A stretch of DNA of 64,000 nucleotides from JAKFWF01 sp963732635 (lineage in GTDB: Bacteria > Pseudomonadota > Alphaproteobacteria > Rhizobiales > Hyphomicrobiaceae): assembly GCA_963732635.1 (NCBI GenBank), contig CAVTAL010000004.1:9247-73246 (forward strand), written 5' to 3'. The notes under the pieces were generated by a model. The model was not told the DNA's origin. It made no database searches and was given only the letters and a program-made list of their open reading frames with translations. Position numbers and translations under genes: made by a program. Below, in pieces: positions 26,392 to 35,718 of this stretch (its first letter is position 1; each line of letters opens with the position of its first letter).

Positions 26392-27264
26392 TCAGGCCGG
26401 GACGATCAGTCGAAGCTGTGGCCCGTGGGCATCGATTTCGAGCGGCGTCGATCCGAAGCGATCACCGTCGAGTTGCACCGGCACGGGCTTCGATGATGTG
26501 ATCCGGACCGTTCGCGCCGGGATTGCGGTGACGTGGCGATTATCTGCATCGGTCAATCGCCCTCGTGCCAGCCGAAGCATTTGCGTCAGCAGGCCAACTC
26601 GACTTCTTGCCCGCACCAGGATTGCATCGAGCCCCGGTGCGAAGATTGATGCTCGCGGCGCCAATATAAAGCTGCCGCCATAGTGGCGCGCATTGGTGAC
26701 GATCAGCCAGTTGGCGGCATAGGGCCGGCCGTCGACCTCGACAACGAGTTCATCGAGCGGCGCACTGAATGCGTTCAGCACAGCGTGGGTATATGCCGCG
26801 CGACCAAGCCGTCGCTTCAATCGCTGTTCGAGCGCGGCAACCGTGCGGCCGTCGAAACCAACGCCGGCCATCAGGTAGAACGGCTGACCGTTGGCCAAGG
26901 CGCCATGCACGGTTTTGATACTCCCGTGCAACAGCGTCTCGACCACTTCTCCGGGCTGCCGTTCCAGACCCATTTCTCGGGCTAGGACATTGCCGGTGCC
27001 GAGCGGGATCAAGCCCATCGGAATGTCAGCCCCGCCGATCGACGCCGCCACCTGACGAACGGTGCCGTCGCCACCGGCGGCCACAATCGCATCATGTTGG
27101 CCGAGCGCCGCCCGCACGGCCGCGGCCGCTGCCTCGGGATCACCATGCTCGACCACTGTCGCCGAAGCACCACGCGCGGCAAGTCCGGCGATCACATCGG
27201 CGAAGAACCTGCGGCGGGGCACGCCGGCTGAAGGATTGAGGACTATGAAGAAGCTGCGGCGCAT
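26392..27264 (-). CDS. Diacylglycerol/lipid kinase family protein
   Basis: 290 aa, DAGK catalytic fold. Motifs: FFIVLNPSAG at the N-terminus, IVAAGGDGTVRQVAASIGG (nucleotide loop), PMGLIPLGTGNVLAREMGL, and LMAGVGFDGRTVAALEQRLK. The C-terminal beta domain ends in PVPVQLDGDRFGSTPLEIDA. It probably phosphorylates a lipid (diacylglycerol or sphingosine-like) at the inner membrane. Substrate is not determinable. Lies alone on the minus strand next to rpoH, separated from it by a terminator hairpin. Confidence 0.88.
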   Translation of the reverse strand: MRRSFFIVLNPSAGVPRRRFFADVIAGLAARGASATVVEHGDPEAAAAAVRAALGQHDAIVAAGGDGTVRQVAASIGGADIPMGLIPLGTGNVLAREMGLERQPGEVVETLLHGSIKTVHGALANGQPFYLMAGVGFDGRTVAALEQRLKRRLGRAAYTHAVLNAFSAPLDELVVEVDGRPYAANWLIVTNARHYGGSFILAPRASIFAPGLDAILVRARSRVGLLTQMLRLARGRLTDADNRHVTAIPARTVRITSSKPVPVQLDGDRFGSTPLEIDAHGPQLRLIVPA

Positions 27265-27300
27265 GCCTTAAGCCTAAAGCCACGATCCGTTGCCGGATGC

Positions 27301-27335
27301 AAACAAAATCCCCGCCAATCGTGGGATTGGCGGGG
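27301..27335 (-). terminator. Rho-independent terminator of rpoH
   Basis: On the minus strand the stem CCCCGCCAATC (27335-27325 read in reverse complement) pairs with GATTGGCGGGG around a 4-base loop. It is followed by ATTTTGTTT (27309-27301). Perfect 11-bp stem, 28 bp after the rpoH stop. Confidence 0.88.
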
Positions 27336-27362
27336 CTAACTCTCGCGACGTCACTTGGGGCG

Positions 27363-28274
27363 TCAGCGTGCTGTGGCACCGGCCGCGGGCGCCGGCAGGG
27401 CTGCGGTTTTCGCCGCCGACTGCACGGCCTTCTGCACCTTTTCGAACGCGCGCACCTCGATCTGCCGAATGCGCTCGCGCGAGACGCCGAACTCGGCCGA
27501 CAGATCCTCAAGCGTAGCCGGATCTTCGGCTAGGCGACGGGCTTCGAAAATCCGCCGCTCCCGCTCGTTCAACGTCGACATCGCCTTCGACAGGTAGGCG
27601 CGACGCTGGTCGAGTTCCTCGTTCTCGGCGTAACGCTCACCTTGATCGGGGGCATCGTCGACCAGCCAATCCTGCCACTCGCCGCCGCCTTCCATGTCGT
27701 TACGCACCGGCGCGTTCAGCGACGAGTCGCCGCCCAGACGTCGGTTCATGGAGATCACGTCCTCCTCGGGCACGCCGAGTTTGGTCGCGATCGCCTTGAC
27801 GTGCTCCGGCTTCAAGTCGCCCTCTTCGAGCGCCTGCAACTGCCCTTTGGTCCGGCGCAGATTGAAGAACAGCTTCTTCTGCGCCGCCGTAGTGCCCATC
27901 TTCACCAGGCTCCACGACCGCAGGATGTACTCTTGTATGGACGCGCGGATCCACCACATGGCGTAGGTGGCGAGGCGGAAGCCTTTATCCGGCTCAAACC
28001 GCTTCACCGCCTGCATCAGACCGACGTTGCCCTCGGAGATGACTTCGCCGATCGGCAGGCCGTAGCCGCGATAGCCCATCGCGATGCGAGCAACGAGCCG
28101 CAAATGCGACGTCACCAGCCGTTCGGCTGCGTCCGAATCCGTATGCTCCTTCCAGCGCTTGGCGAGCATGTACTCTTCATTCGGCTCCAGCATCGGGAAC
28201 CGCCGAATTTCGTCGAGATAGCGGGCGAGACCAACTGAACCGCCCGCCAATGAGGGAAGCGCCTTGGTTGCCAT
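27363..28274 (-). CDS. rpoH: RNA polymerase sigma-32 factor RpoH
   Basis: Heat-shock sigma factor of 303 aa. Region 1.2/2 is clear: LARYLDEIRRFPMLEPNEEY, LVTSHLRLVARIAMGYRGYG, ISEGNVGLMQAVKRFEPDKG and FRLATYAMWWIRASIQEYIL. The RpoH box follows as QKKLFFNLRRTK. Region 4 has LNERERRIFEARRLAEDPAT and the HTH LEDLSAEFGVSRERIRQIEV. The C-terminus is an Ala/Pro tail. Intact, with its own terminator. The upstream 290 bp (28275-28564) contain no gene and should hold the promoter; I could not pick one with confidence. Confidence 0.96.
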   Translation of the reverse strand: MATKALPSLAGGSVGLARYLDEIRRFPMLEPNEEYMLAKRWKEHTDSDAAERLVTSHLRLVARIAMGYRGYGLPIGEVISEGNVGLMQAVKRFEPDKGFRLATYAMWWIRASIQEYILRSWSLVKMGTTAAQKKLFFNLRRTKGQLQALEEGDLKPEHVKAIATKLGVPEEDVISMNRRLGGDSSLNAPVRNDMEGGGEWQDWLVDDAPDQGERYAENEELDQRRAYLSKAMSTLNERERRIFEARRLAEDPATLEDLSAEFGVSRERIRQIEVRAFEKVQKAVQSAAKTAALPAPAAGATAR

Positions 28275-28564
28275 TTTTATTCAGCCCCTTTCGGCCTGAC
28301 AGAAAAGCCAAATGCTCTTCTGTTGCGAATTGTTACAGCTTGTGAACACGACTCGTGGCGGAACAGTGGCAGCTTGCTGTCGATTTGTTTGCCGCGCTGT
28401 CAGCCGCCTTGCTCGAGATTCCCTTAGCGAGTTGTAGTGCGATCCGGTGTGCGTTGGATCACAGTGCCCTTCCATATAACGCAGATCCCCATCCCTTCCG
28501 GCGGATGGACCCATCTTAGATCCGTTGTTCCGCTTTCATGAACTAAGAGTGCTTAGCGCAGATT

Positions 28565-29557
28565 TCAAGACCTGCGCAGTGTATCTATCAGACGCGCGAG
28601 GTCGGCCGCAGGTTCACTCTCGAAGTGCAGTTTCTTTCCGGTTACCGGATGTTCGAAGCCGAGAGTGACCGCGTGCAAGGCCTGTCGGCCGAGTTCGTCA
28701 AGGGCCGTTGCCGCGGCTGTTGTCAGCTTTGTCCGCCTAGTCACGAAGCCCGCGCCGTAGACGAGATCACCGAGCAGCGGATGGCCGGCATGCGCCATAT
28801 GCACGCGGATCTGATGGGTGCGGCCGGTTTCGAGTTGCAGCCGCATGAGGCTGACCAACCCGCCGAAATCTTGCTCCACTAGATAATGCGTGACGGCATG
28901 GCGGCCGAACGCTGGCTTTACCACCGCCATTCGCGTGCGGTGGGTGGCGCTGCGGCCGACCGGCGCATCGATGCTGCCTTTCGGTTGGTCGAACGCCCCC
29001 CATACCACTGCCATATATTCGCGTTCCAAGCGCCCATCGAGGCCATGAGCAGCGAACTGTTGCGACAGGCCGGCATGCGCCGCGTCGGTCTTTGCCACCA
29101 CCAGCAGCCCCGACGTATCCTTGTCCAAACGGTGCACAATGCCCGGTCGCTTGACGCCACCGATGCCTGACAGGCTATCGCCGCAGTGGGCGATCAAGGC
29201 ATTGACTAGAGTGCCGGTGGGGTTGCCGGATCCCGGATGAACGACGAGGCCGGCCGGCTTGTCGATCACTAGCAGATGAGCATCCTCGAACACGATGGTA
29301 AGCGGGATCACCTCGCCCTCTGGCTCGGCGGCCACCGCCTCCGGCACCACGACCTCCAGAATTTCGCCCTCGCGGACCTTGCGTGAGCCGTCCGACACCA
29401 CGGCATCGCCGACCCGCACCGCGCCGGCTTTGATCAGTCCCTGTAACCGGGCGCGGCTGAACTGCGACAGCGATGCGGCCAGCACGCGATCCAGCCGCTG
29501 CCCGGCATGATCGGGCCCGACAACGGCGGTATGCTGTTCCTCCATTGTCGCAGTCAT
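28565..29557 (-). CDS. RluA/RluD-family 23S rRNA pseudouridine synthase
   Basis: 330 aa. N-terminal S4 RNA-binding domain (RLDRVLAASLSQFSRARLQG; KAGAVRVGDAVVSDGSRKVR), then the catalytic domain with VIDKPAGLVVHPGSGNPTGT and the active-site motif RPGIVHRLDKDTSGLLVVAK, where the Asp is the nucleophile. Later, LMRLQLETGRTHQIRVHMAH and GHPLLGDLVYG complete the family signature. RluD is the likely ortholog by S4 presence and length, but RluC-like specificity cannot be excluded. Divergent from the DUF6476 gene. Confidence 0.92.
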   Translation of the reverse strand: MTATMEEQHTAVVGPDHAGQRLDRVLAASLSQFSRARLQGLIKAGAVRVGDAVVSDGSRKVREGEILEVVVPEAVAAEPEGEVIPLTIVFEDAHLLVIDKPAGLVVHPGSGNPTGTLVNALIAHCGDSLSGIGGVKRPGIVHRLDKDTSGLLVVAKTDAAHAGLSQQFAAHGLDGRLEREYMAVVWGAFDQPKGSIDAPVGRSATHRTRMAVVKPAFGRHAVTHYLVEQDFGGLVSLMRLQLETGRTHQIRVHMAHAGHPLLGDLVYGAGFVTRRTKLTTAAATALDELGRQALHAVTLGFEHPVTGKKLHFESEPAADLARLIDTLRRS

Positions 29558-29617
29558 AGGCGAGCCCCCCCTAACGGCCGCCTTGCCGGAAATCCCTCGC
29601 CGATGCTACGGGACGTC

Positions 29618-30019
29618 ATGAGCACACCCAAATCTCGCACCGACGAAGATGAAGATGCCACCGCCAGCGCATCTCTCCTCGGCAACGTCAATCTGAGCGA
29701 CCCCCAGGTGCGGGCGCTGCGCATTGCCGTCATCGTCATGGGGGTCCTGCTCGTCATGGGTCTCGTCGCGGTCATCGGCCGCATAGTATACCTGATGGCG
29801 CGGCCGGCGGGACAAATCTCGGCGGCGACCGGCACGCCAGCCCCTGAGATCGGTGCGAAGCTGCCAGCTGGCGCCCAAATTCGGTCGATTGCCATCCATG
29901 GCGACCGCTTGGCAATTCACTACGAAACCGCCGCCGGCAGTGGCATCGCGGTGGTCGATCTTGCCTCTGGCCGCACCTTGAGCCGGGTTCAGTTGACGCC
30001 CGAGGCGCCAAAGCCGTGA
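29618..30019 (+). CDS. DUF6476 family membrane protein
   Basis: About 133 aa. A hydrophilic acidic N-terminus (RTDEDEDATASAS) leads to one membrane helix (AVIVMGVLLVMGLVAVIGRIVYL) and a periplasmic domain with SIAIHGDRLAIHYETAAGSG and IAVVDLASGRTLSRVQL. Fits DUF6476, a small alphaproteobacterial family located next to rluD. Start ATG 29618 (MSTPKSRTDED) or 29603. Function unknown; perhaps a membrane-anchored sensor or scaffold. Confidence 0.75.
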   Translation: MSTPKSRTDEDEDATASASLLGNVNLSDPQVRALRIAVIVMGVLLVMGLVAVIGRIVYLMARPAGQISAATGTPAPEIGAKLPAGAQIRSIAIHGDRLAIHYETAAGSGIAVVDLASGRTLSRVQLTPEAPKP

Positions 30020-30209
30020 CCGGGATGCGAACCGGCACTTCCAGCCGGAGCGCAATTGACTTAACGTGGTCCCGTCCCTATAAGCGGCCACCTCAGACAA
30101 ACACGCGCCCTGGAGCCGACTGGTCGGATACGGGGGCGTTGTTGTATTTTCGATCATTGTCGGTAGCGCTTAACGTGTGCTGCGGCCCTCTATCTGGAGA
30201 CATTGTGTC

Positions 30210-30344
30210 TTGAAACGTACCTATCAGCCGAGCAAGCTCGTCCGTAAGCGCCGCCATGGCTTCCGCAAGCGCAGCGAGACCGTTGGCGGTTTGCGCGTGC
30301 TCGCCCGCCGTCGCGCCAAGGGCCGCAAGCGTCTGTCGGCCTGA
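30210..30344 (+). CDS. rpmH: 50S ribosomal protein L34
   Basis: 44-aa protein, unmistakable: KRTYQPSKLVRKRRHGFRKR, then SETVGGLRVLARRRAKGRKR and LSA. The start codon is TTG at 30210-30212; no ATG or GTG is available in frame nearby (the preceding GTG reads GTG TCT TGA). It is followed 19 bp later by rnpA, the universal rpmH-rnpA pair. Confidence 0.96.
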   Translation: MKRTYQPSKLVRKRRHGFRKRSETVGGLRVLARRRAKGRKRLSA

Positions 30345-30363
30345 TTGTCGAAAGGCCGCTGCC

Positions 30364-30789
30364 ATGCCCGCTCGTGGCTTGGTCATGCTGCAGCGCCGAC
30401 CGGAATTCCTACGCATTCGCGGTGGGCTGCGGTCTTCTTGCGATGCGTTCGTGGTCGAGGCGAAGTCGCGGGACGGTTGGATATCGCCAACCCCGGTCCC
30501 GGCGGAAATCGCCCGGTTTGGATTAACTGTTACCAAGCAGCATGGATCCGCAGTCGTTCGCAATCGCACCCGCCGGCGGTTGAAAGCGGCCTTGCGGGAA
30601 TTAGCGCCGAGCCTCGCCAAGCCCGGCTTCGATTACGTTGTGATCGCCCGCGCCAACCTCAAGGAAATCCGTTTCGATCGATTGCTCGCGGAGCTCACTG
30701 CGGCGTTGGAGCGCGTGCACTCAGCGCGGCAACCAAGACCAAAAGCGGCTCCGCGCGCTAAACCGGCGGATAATTCGTCGCGAACGTGA
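30364..30789 (+). CDS. rnpA: Ribonuclease P protein component
   Basis: Basic protein of about 141 aa that binds RNase P RNA and helps process pre-tRNA 5' ends. Landmarks: MLQRRPEFLRIRGG at the N-terminus, PAEIARFGLTVTKQHGSAV and the RNR motif VVRNRTRRRLKAALRELAPS, then FDYVVIARANLKEI. The start at 30364 (MPARGLVMLQRRPEF) or 30385 is plausible; longer frames to 30256 overlap rpmH. Directly downstream of rpmH and 131 bp before yidC. Confidence 0.93.
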   Translation: MPARGLVMLQRRPEFLRIRGGLRSSCDAFVVEAKSRDGWISPTPVPAEIARFGLTVTKQHGSAVVRNRTRRRLKAALRELAPSLAKPGFDYVVIARANLKEIRFDRLLAELTAALERVHSARQPRPKAAPRAKPADNSSRT

Positions 30790-30920
30790 TGTCGAACCAC
30801 TGGCGCTGCGCCACGAAACTCGGCAGATAGGCGACCAACCGACGTTCGTGCCACTCGCACAACGAACACCTTACGGATGCTTGCGGCCCAAGACCGCAAG
30901 ATCCACCAGCCGAGGCCTCG

Positions 30921-32834
30921 ATGCAAAGCCAGCAGCCCGACCAGCAGAAAAACTTGATCCTCGCCATCGTGCTGTCGATGGCCGTCGTATTCGGCTGGCA
31001 GTATTTCTATGCCGGTCCGAAAATGAAAGAAGAGCAAGACCGGCTGAAACGCCAGCAGGCAGAGGTCCAGCAGACCCAGAAGACAGCGCCGGCCGCGCAA
31101 GGCGTAGTGCCAGGCGTAACGCCTGGGCAACCAGCAGTGCCGGGCGCACCAGTAACGGCGGCGACCAAGACTCGTCAGCAGGCGCTGGCTGGATCGCCGC
31201 GGGTCGCCATCGACACGCCCTCGATCAAGGGCTCGATCGCGCTCAAAGGCGGTCGCATCGACGACGTCACTTTCGGCAAATACCACGAGACCGTCGACCC
31301 GAAGAGCCCGAACGTCACGCTGTTCTCGCCGTCGGATGCGCCAGAGCCCTACTTCGCCGAATACGGCTGGGTCGCCGCCGCTGGCGTCACACAGAAGCTG
31401 CCCGATCGCGACACGCTATGGACGCAAGCGAGCCAGGGCGCGCTCACGCCGGCCAAACCCGTCGTGCTCAACTGGGACAATGGCCAGGGGCTGAAGTTCA
31501 GCCGCCAGATCGCGGTCGATCCGGACTATATGTTCACCGTGACAGACACGGTCGAAAACACCACCAGTGGCGAGATCACGCTCTATCCTTACGCCCGCAT
31601 CTTGCGCGTCGGCACGCCGGTCGTCCAAGGCTACTACATCTTGCACGAAGGCATGATCGGCTATGTCGGCGAGGCCGGCCTGCAGGAGTTGGCATACGCC
31701 GACATGATCAAGGCCGGTGGCGGCAAGACCATCGAAAAGGCCAACACCGGCTGGTTCGGCTTCACTGACAAGTATTGGGCAGCTGCCCTGGTGCCGGCCC
31801 AAGGCGACATCTACACCGCAAACTTCCGTGGCACAAAAGCGGCCGTCGACGCCAAGGAAAGCTTCCAGACCGACTACACCTTGAGCGCACAGACCATCGC
31901 CGCCGGCCAGAAGAAGTCGGTCGAAGGTCGCCTGTTCGCCGGCGCCAAGAAGGTGCAGCTGATCCAGCATTATGCCGACGAACTGAAGATCAAGCGCTTC
32001 GATCTGATGGTCGATTGGGGTTGGTTCCACTTCATCACCAAACCAATGTTCTGGGTGATCAGCTGGCTGTCCGGCGTGCTCGGCAACTTCGGTCTCGCCA
32101 TTCTCGCGGTGACCGTGCTGGTCAAGGCCGCCTTCTTCCCGCTCGCCAACAAATCCTACGAATCGATGGCGAAGATGAAGAAGCTGCAGCCGCAGATGGA
32201 GGCCCTTCGCGAGCGCCACAAGGAAGATAAGATGGCGATGCAGAAGGAGCTGATGGGGCTCTACCAGAAGGAAAAGATCAACCCGATGGCGGGTTGCCTG
32301 CCGGTGCTGCTGCAGGTGCCAGTGTTCTTCTCGCTGTACAAGGTTCTATTTGTCACCATCGATATGCGGCATGCGCCGTTCTACGGCTGGATCAAGGATC
32401 TGTCGGCGCCGGATCCAACGTCGCTGTTCAATCTGTTCGGCTTGCTGCCGTTCACGGTGCCGGAGATGCTGCACATCGGCGTCTGGCCGCTGATCATGGG
32501 CGTCACGATGTGGGTCCAGATGCAGCTCAACCCGAAGCAGCCGGACCCCACCCAGCAGATGATCTTCAACTGGATGCCGGTGATGTTCACGTTCATGCTG
32601 GGCTCGTTCCCGGCCGGCCTCGTGATCTACTGGGCCTGGAACAACCTGCTATCGATCGGCCAGCAATCGCTCATCATGAAGCGCCAGGGCGCGGATATCC
32701 CGCTGCTTGAAAACATCGGGCTGGGCTGGCTCCTCGGCGGCGCCAAGAAGCCTGAGGCCAAGAAGCCCGATACAAAGCCCGACACTAAATCGCCTACGCC
32801 GCTGGCGAAGCCGTCAGACAAGCCGAAGGCTTGA
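30921..32834 (+). CDS. yidC: Membrane protein insertase YidC
   Basis: Inner-membrane insertase/chaperone of 637 aa. TM1 is LILAIVLSMAVVFGWQYFY, followed by a large periplasmic beta-sandwich domain (ITLYPYARILRVGTPVVQGY). The conserved C-terminal five-helix core has FHFITKPMFWVISWLSGVLG, LAILAVTVLVKAAFFPLANK, INPMAGCLPVLLQVPVFFSL, TVPEMLHIGVWPLIMGVTMW and FPAGLVIYWAWNNLLSIGQQ. The C-tail is Lys/Pro-rich. The stop is one base before the engB GTG start. Confidence 0.96.
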   Translation: MQSQQPDQQKNLILAIVLSMAVVFGWQYFYAGPKMKEEQDRLKRQQAEVQQTQKTAPAAQGVVPGVTPGQPAVPGAPVTAATKTRQQALAGSPRVAIDTPSIKGSIALKGGRIDDVTFGKYHETVDPKSPNVTLFSPSDAPEPYFAEYGWVAAAGVTQKLPDRDTLWTQASQGALTPAKPVVLNWDNGQGLKFSRQIAVDPDYMFTVTDTVENTTSGEITLYPYARILRVGTPVVQGYYILHEGMIGYVGEAGLQELAYADMIKAGGGKTIEKANTGWFGFTDKYWAAALVPAQGDIYTANFRGTKAAVDAKESFQTDYTLSAQTIAAGQKKSVEGRLFAGAKKVQLIQHYADELKIKRFDLMVDWGWFHFITKPMFWVISWLSGVLGNFGLAILAVTVLVKAAFFPLANKSYESMAKMKKLQPQMEALRERHKEDKMAMQKELMGLYQKEKINPMAGCLPVLLQVPVFFSLYKVLFVTIDMRHAPFYGWIKDLSAPDPTSLFNLFGLLPFTVPEMLHIGVWPLIMGVTMWVQMQLNPKQPDPTQQMIFNWMPVMFTFMLGSFPAGLVIYWAWNNLLSIGQQSLIMKRQGADIPLLENIGLGWLLGGAKKPEAKKPDTKPDTKSPTPLAKPSDKPKA

Positions 32835-32835
32835 G

Positions 32836-33504
32836 GTGGAACCGGAAAACCCGTTCGCGTTCAGTGCCGAGCAACTGGCCGAGGGCGAGCGGTTGTTCGC
32901 TGGCGACTGGCAGTTCGTGCGCGGCGTGCCTGCGCTTGAGCATCTGCCACCGGCCGATCGGCCCGAAATCGCCTTCGCCGGCCGCTCCAACGTTGGCAAG
33001 TCAAGCCTGCTCAACGCGCTGGTTGACCAACGCACCCTGGCCCGCACCTCGAACACGCCGGGCCGCACCCAGGAACTGAATTACTTCCGGCCACCCGACC
33101 AGGGCGCCGGCCGACTGCTCTATCTCGTCGACATGCCGGGCTACGGCTTCGCCAAGGCGCCGAAGGACAAGGTCAAGGCCTGGACCAAGCTGGTGAAGGA
33201 CTACCTGCGCGGTCGCGTCACGCTAAAGCGCGTGTTCCTGCTGATCGATGCCAGGCACGGCATCAAGGTCGTCGATCGCGAGATCATCACGCTGTTGAAT
33301 GAAGCCGCCGTCTCGTTCCAGGTCGTGCTGACCAAGTCCGACAAGATCAGCATCGCAGCGCTCGATAAGGTACTTGAGCAGACTTCCGAAGCGATCAAAC
33401 CAGAGCCGGCGGCATTTCCGTACGTGATTGTCACATCGTCGGAGAAGCGGTTGGGTATCGACATCCTGCGCGCCACCATTGTGCAGGTCTGCAACCCTTC
33501 ATAG
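32836..33504 (+). CDS. engB: Ribosome biogenesis GTP-binding protein EngB/YsxC
   Basis: TRAFAC-class GTPase required for 50S assembly, about 222 aa. Motifs: G1 AFAGRSNVGKSSLLNALV, G2 Thr in NTPGRTQELNYF, G3 LVDMPGYGFAKAP, G4 VLTKSDKIS and G5-like VTSSEKRLGI. The GTG at 32836 directly after the yidC stop is the only suitable start, as earlier codons are inside yidC. Co-transcribed with yidC. Ends 16 bp before a convergent gene. Confidence 0.94.
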   Translation: MEPENPFAFSAEQLAEGERLFAGDWQFVRGVPALEHLPPADRPEIAFAGRSNVGKSSLLNALVDQRTLARTSNTPGRTQELNYFRPPDQGAGRLLYLVDMPGYGFAKAPKDKVKAWTKLVKDYLRGRVTLKRVFLLIDARHGIKVVDREIITLLNEAAVSFQVVLTKSDKISIAALDKVLEQTSEAIKPEPAAFPYVIVTSSEKRLGIDILRATIVQVCNPS

Positions 33505-33519
33505 GCTTTCGGCTGACGA

Positions 33520-35481
33520 CTACTGGAAGCCGCGCCACATCGCGGTGATGGTCTCGAAACCGCCCTGCCCGATCCGGGATAGCACGCCGCCGAGTAGCAT
33601 CAATCCAACCCAGCCCGCGGCCCGCATCGCCAAGCGCCGATAGTCGGCCGCGACCTCGATATCAAACACCTGATCGGGCAGGACAGTGTCGGCCGACAGT
33701 CCATCCGAGGCGACAGTTCGCGCCGAGACCACTAGCTGCAGCCGTCCCGCCCCGCGAGCCAGCGGCGTGATGTTCCACCGCCAACTCGCATAGTCGTCAG
33801 CCGAAGACCCCAAATGATTGTCGAGCCACTGGGTTTCAGGCGAAGCCGGCTCGATCTGGAAGTCGCCGTCGACCGCGCGCAATCGCACCGACATCGCCTT
33901 GGTGACGATCAAGTCGTGCAGATAGCCCGGCGAAGAACCCTGCATACCCTCGGATATCTGCTTTACATTGGCACGCGCGATCCTGACTTCCGCGATCTCG
34001 GTTCGCCCGACGCGCATGCTACGAGGGATGTTCTCAGCGAGCTGACCTGGTTCGACCGGGGCGGGCGCCGGCAATTTCCCGGCTGACGCGCGCGGCGCTG
34101 TCACCGGGGCGTTCGCGATCGGTCGCGGCGGAACACTGTCGGGCTCCGGGAAGGGCGCGCCGGCAATGCCTCCGTCATATGAGTTTGGCTCGATGTAGGG
34201 CGGCGGCGAAGTCCGCGTCGACTTCGGCGCGTCGCTCGTCGGTAGTGCCGCCGGCTGCGGTCGCACCGGTTCCGGCCATGCCACATTGGACGGCGGTGCC
34301 ACCGGTGCGCCGAGTTGGCGCGGCCGCATCGGGCTCGGTGCCAGTTCGCCGATTTGGCCAGGCGGCCAGGCGCCTGCCTGCGGCTGCCGGTTTAACTGGA
34401 CCGGAGGCAGCGGCGGCGGGCGGTGAGGCGCAACCGGCTCAACAGCCAGCGGGCGGGTTGGACTAGTCGGGTACGGCTCATATGCCTCGGCACGCAGGCC
34501 GTCGTCCTCGGCGAATGGGCGAGGCGTCGGCAGGGTGGCCGGCAGTGGCGGATAAAGCGCGGTATATTCGTCGTCAGTGGGCGGCGCGGGGCTCTTCGGC
34601 GACGGCGGCGCGATCACTTCCTGTTGCGACGGCGCGACGGGATCGGGCAGACGTGCAGGCTCCGCCCGCATGGCGGGGATGGCGGGGCCAATGGCTACTG
34701 GCGCCGCCGGCGGCTCGGCGGGCGGAGCCACTGGCACCCTGGGTACATCCTCCCAGGCCTGACGCGCCGGCTCCGTCTTCGGCGGCTGCGGGTAAGGATC
34801 GCGCGGCGGCGCAACTGGCGCGACCTTCGGCGTATTGCGGTTGGCGTCGATGCGACGGCGCACGCTCGCCAGGATCTGCTCGTTGGTCTGGGTGGCCGCG
34901 CCGTTGATCGTGGCCTGCTGATCAATCGGCAACTTCGGCGCCGCAGGTTGCGGCGTCGCTGGTCCCGGTGCTGGCATTGCGGTCTGTGGCGAGGCTGGGC
35001 GCGGCGGCAGTGGCCCGGCAGCGGGAGCCCGCTGCAACGCCTTGATCGCGCCCTCGAATGTCAGTCCCTGCGCCTGCAACATCGACGCCGCAACACTACG
35101 ACCCTCGCCGACGATGGCGGCGAGCACGATGGCGCCATTGATCTCGCGCCTGCGGCTTTGGCGGGCGGCGGCGGCGGCATAATCGAGGATTTTGATCAGC
35201 GCATCATCGGCGCCAGGATCGACCGGCTGTCCAGGTGGAAATCGGTCCTCGTGATGGCCCAGGTGGGTCGAAGCGTCACTCATGACCCGGGCGACATCGA
35301 TATTGGACGCCTGTAACACGGTGTTGGCATCCGGATCTTCCGCCAGCGCCAGCAGCAAGTGTTCAAGCGTGACGGTGCGGTGGCCCTGCGCGCGCGCGTA
35401 CTCGTGCGCCCTCCCGAGCGTACCCGAGAAGGTCGCTGACACCGGTACCCAGCTCAATGCTTCGGCGAACGACTGCGACAT
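33520..35481 (-). CDS. Clp N-domain protein with Pro-rich region and C-terminal membrane anchor
   Basis: 653 aa. Residues 10-150 are a double Clp-N repeat (LGRAHEYARAQGHRTVTLEH, LLLALAEDPDANTVLQASNI), the substrate/adaptor-binding module of ClpA/ClpC, but no AAA+ ATPase follows. Instead there are about 330 residues rich in Pro/Ala, then a folded C-terminal domain (IAEVRIARANVKQISEGMQG; RWNITPLARGAGRLQLVVSA) and a final helix AAGWVGLMLLGGVLSRIG that looks membrane-spanning. It could display a Clp-type adaptor at the membrane. Function unknown. Convergent with engB. Confidence 0.75.
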   Translation of the reverse strand: MSQSFAEALSWVPVSATFSGTLGRAHEYARAQGHRTVTLEHLLLALAEDPDANTVLQASNIDVARVMSDASTHLGHHEDRFPPGQPVDPGADDALIKILDYAAAAARQSRRREINGAIVLAAIVGEGRSVAASMLQAQGLTFEGAIKALQRAPAAGPLPPRPASPQTAMPAPGPATPQPAAPKLPIDQQATINGAATQTNEQILASVRRRIDANRNTPKVAPVAPPRDPYPQPPKTEPARQAWEDVPRVPVAPPAEPPAAPVAIGPAIPAMRAEPARLPDPVAPSQQEVIAPPSPKSPAPPTDDEYTALYPPLPATLPTPRPFAEDDGLRAEAYEPYPTSPTRPLAVEPVAPHRPPPLPPVQLNRQPQAGAWPPGQIGELAPSPMRPRQLGAPVAPPSNVAWPEPVRPQPAALPTSDAPKSTRTSPPPYIEPNSYDGGIAGAPFPEPDSVPPRPIANAPVTAPRASAGKLPAPAPVEPGQLAENIPRSMRVGRTEIAEVRIARANVKQISEGMQGSSPGYLHDLIVTKAMSVRLRAVDGDFQIEPASPETQWLDNHLGSSADDYASWRWNITPLARGAGRLQLVVSARTVASDGLSADTVLPDQVFDIEVAADYRRLAMRAAGWVGLMLLGGVLSRIGQGGFETITAMWRGFQ

Positions 35482-35718
35482 GCCTTTCCTCTTGGCCGCG
35501 GCGCGACCATCACTTCATCGCGCCCACGGGCAACGACTCGTATTCAACACTACCTCATCATGATCCGCCCCGCACGACATGCGTCAATCGGGTGTCGGCT
35601 GGGCGATATTGCGGCCTCTCTAGCCCCCAATTGTGAGGGAATTCCGTTGAGCACCTCGGCCCAAAGGCTATAAGAAGCGCGAAACGCATCCGGTGGTATC
35701 AACCCGAGATCGAGCAAA

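Noticed and set aside
25966..26496. A 176-codon plus-strand frame as a gene
   Set aside because: Overlaps the end of the lipid kinase, has no recognisable domain or hydrophobic pattern and no ribosome-binding site.
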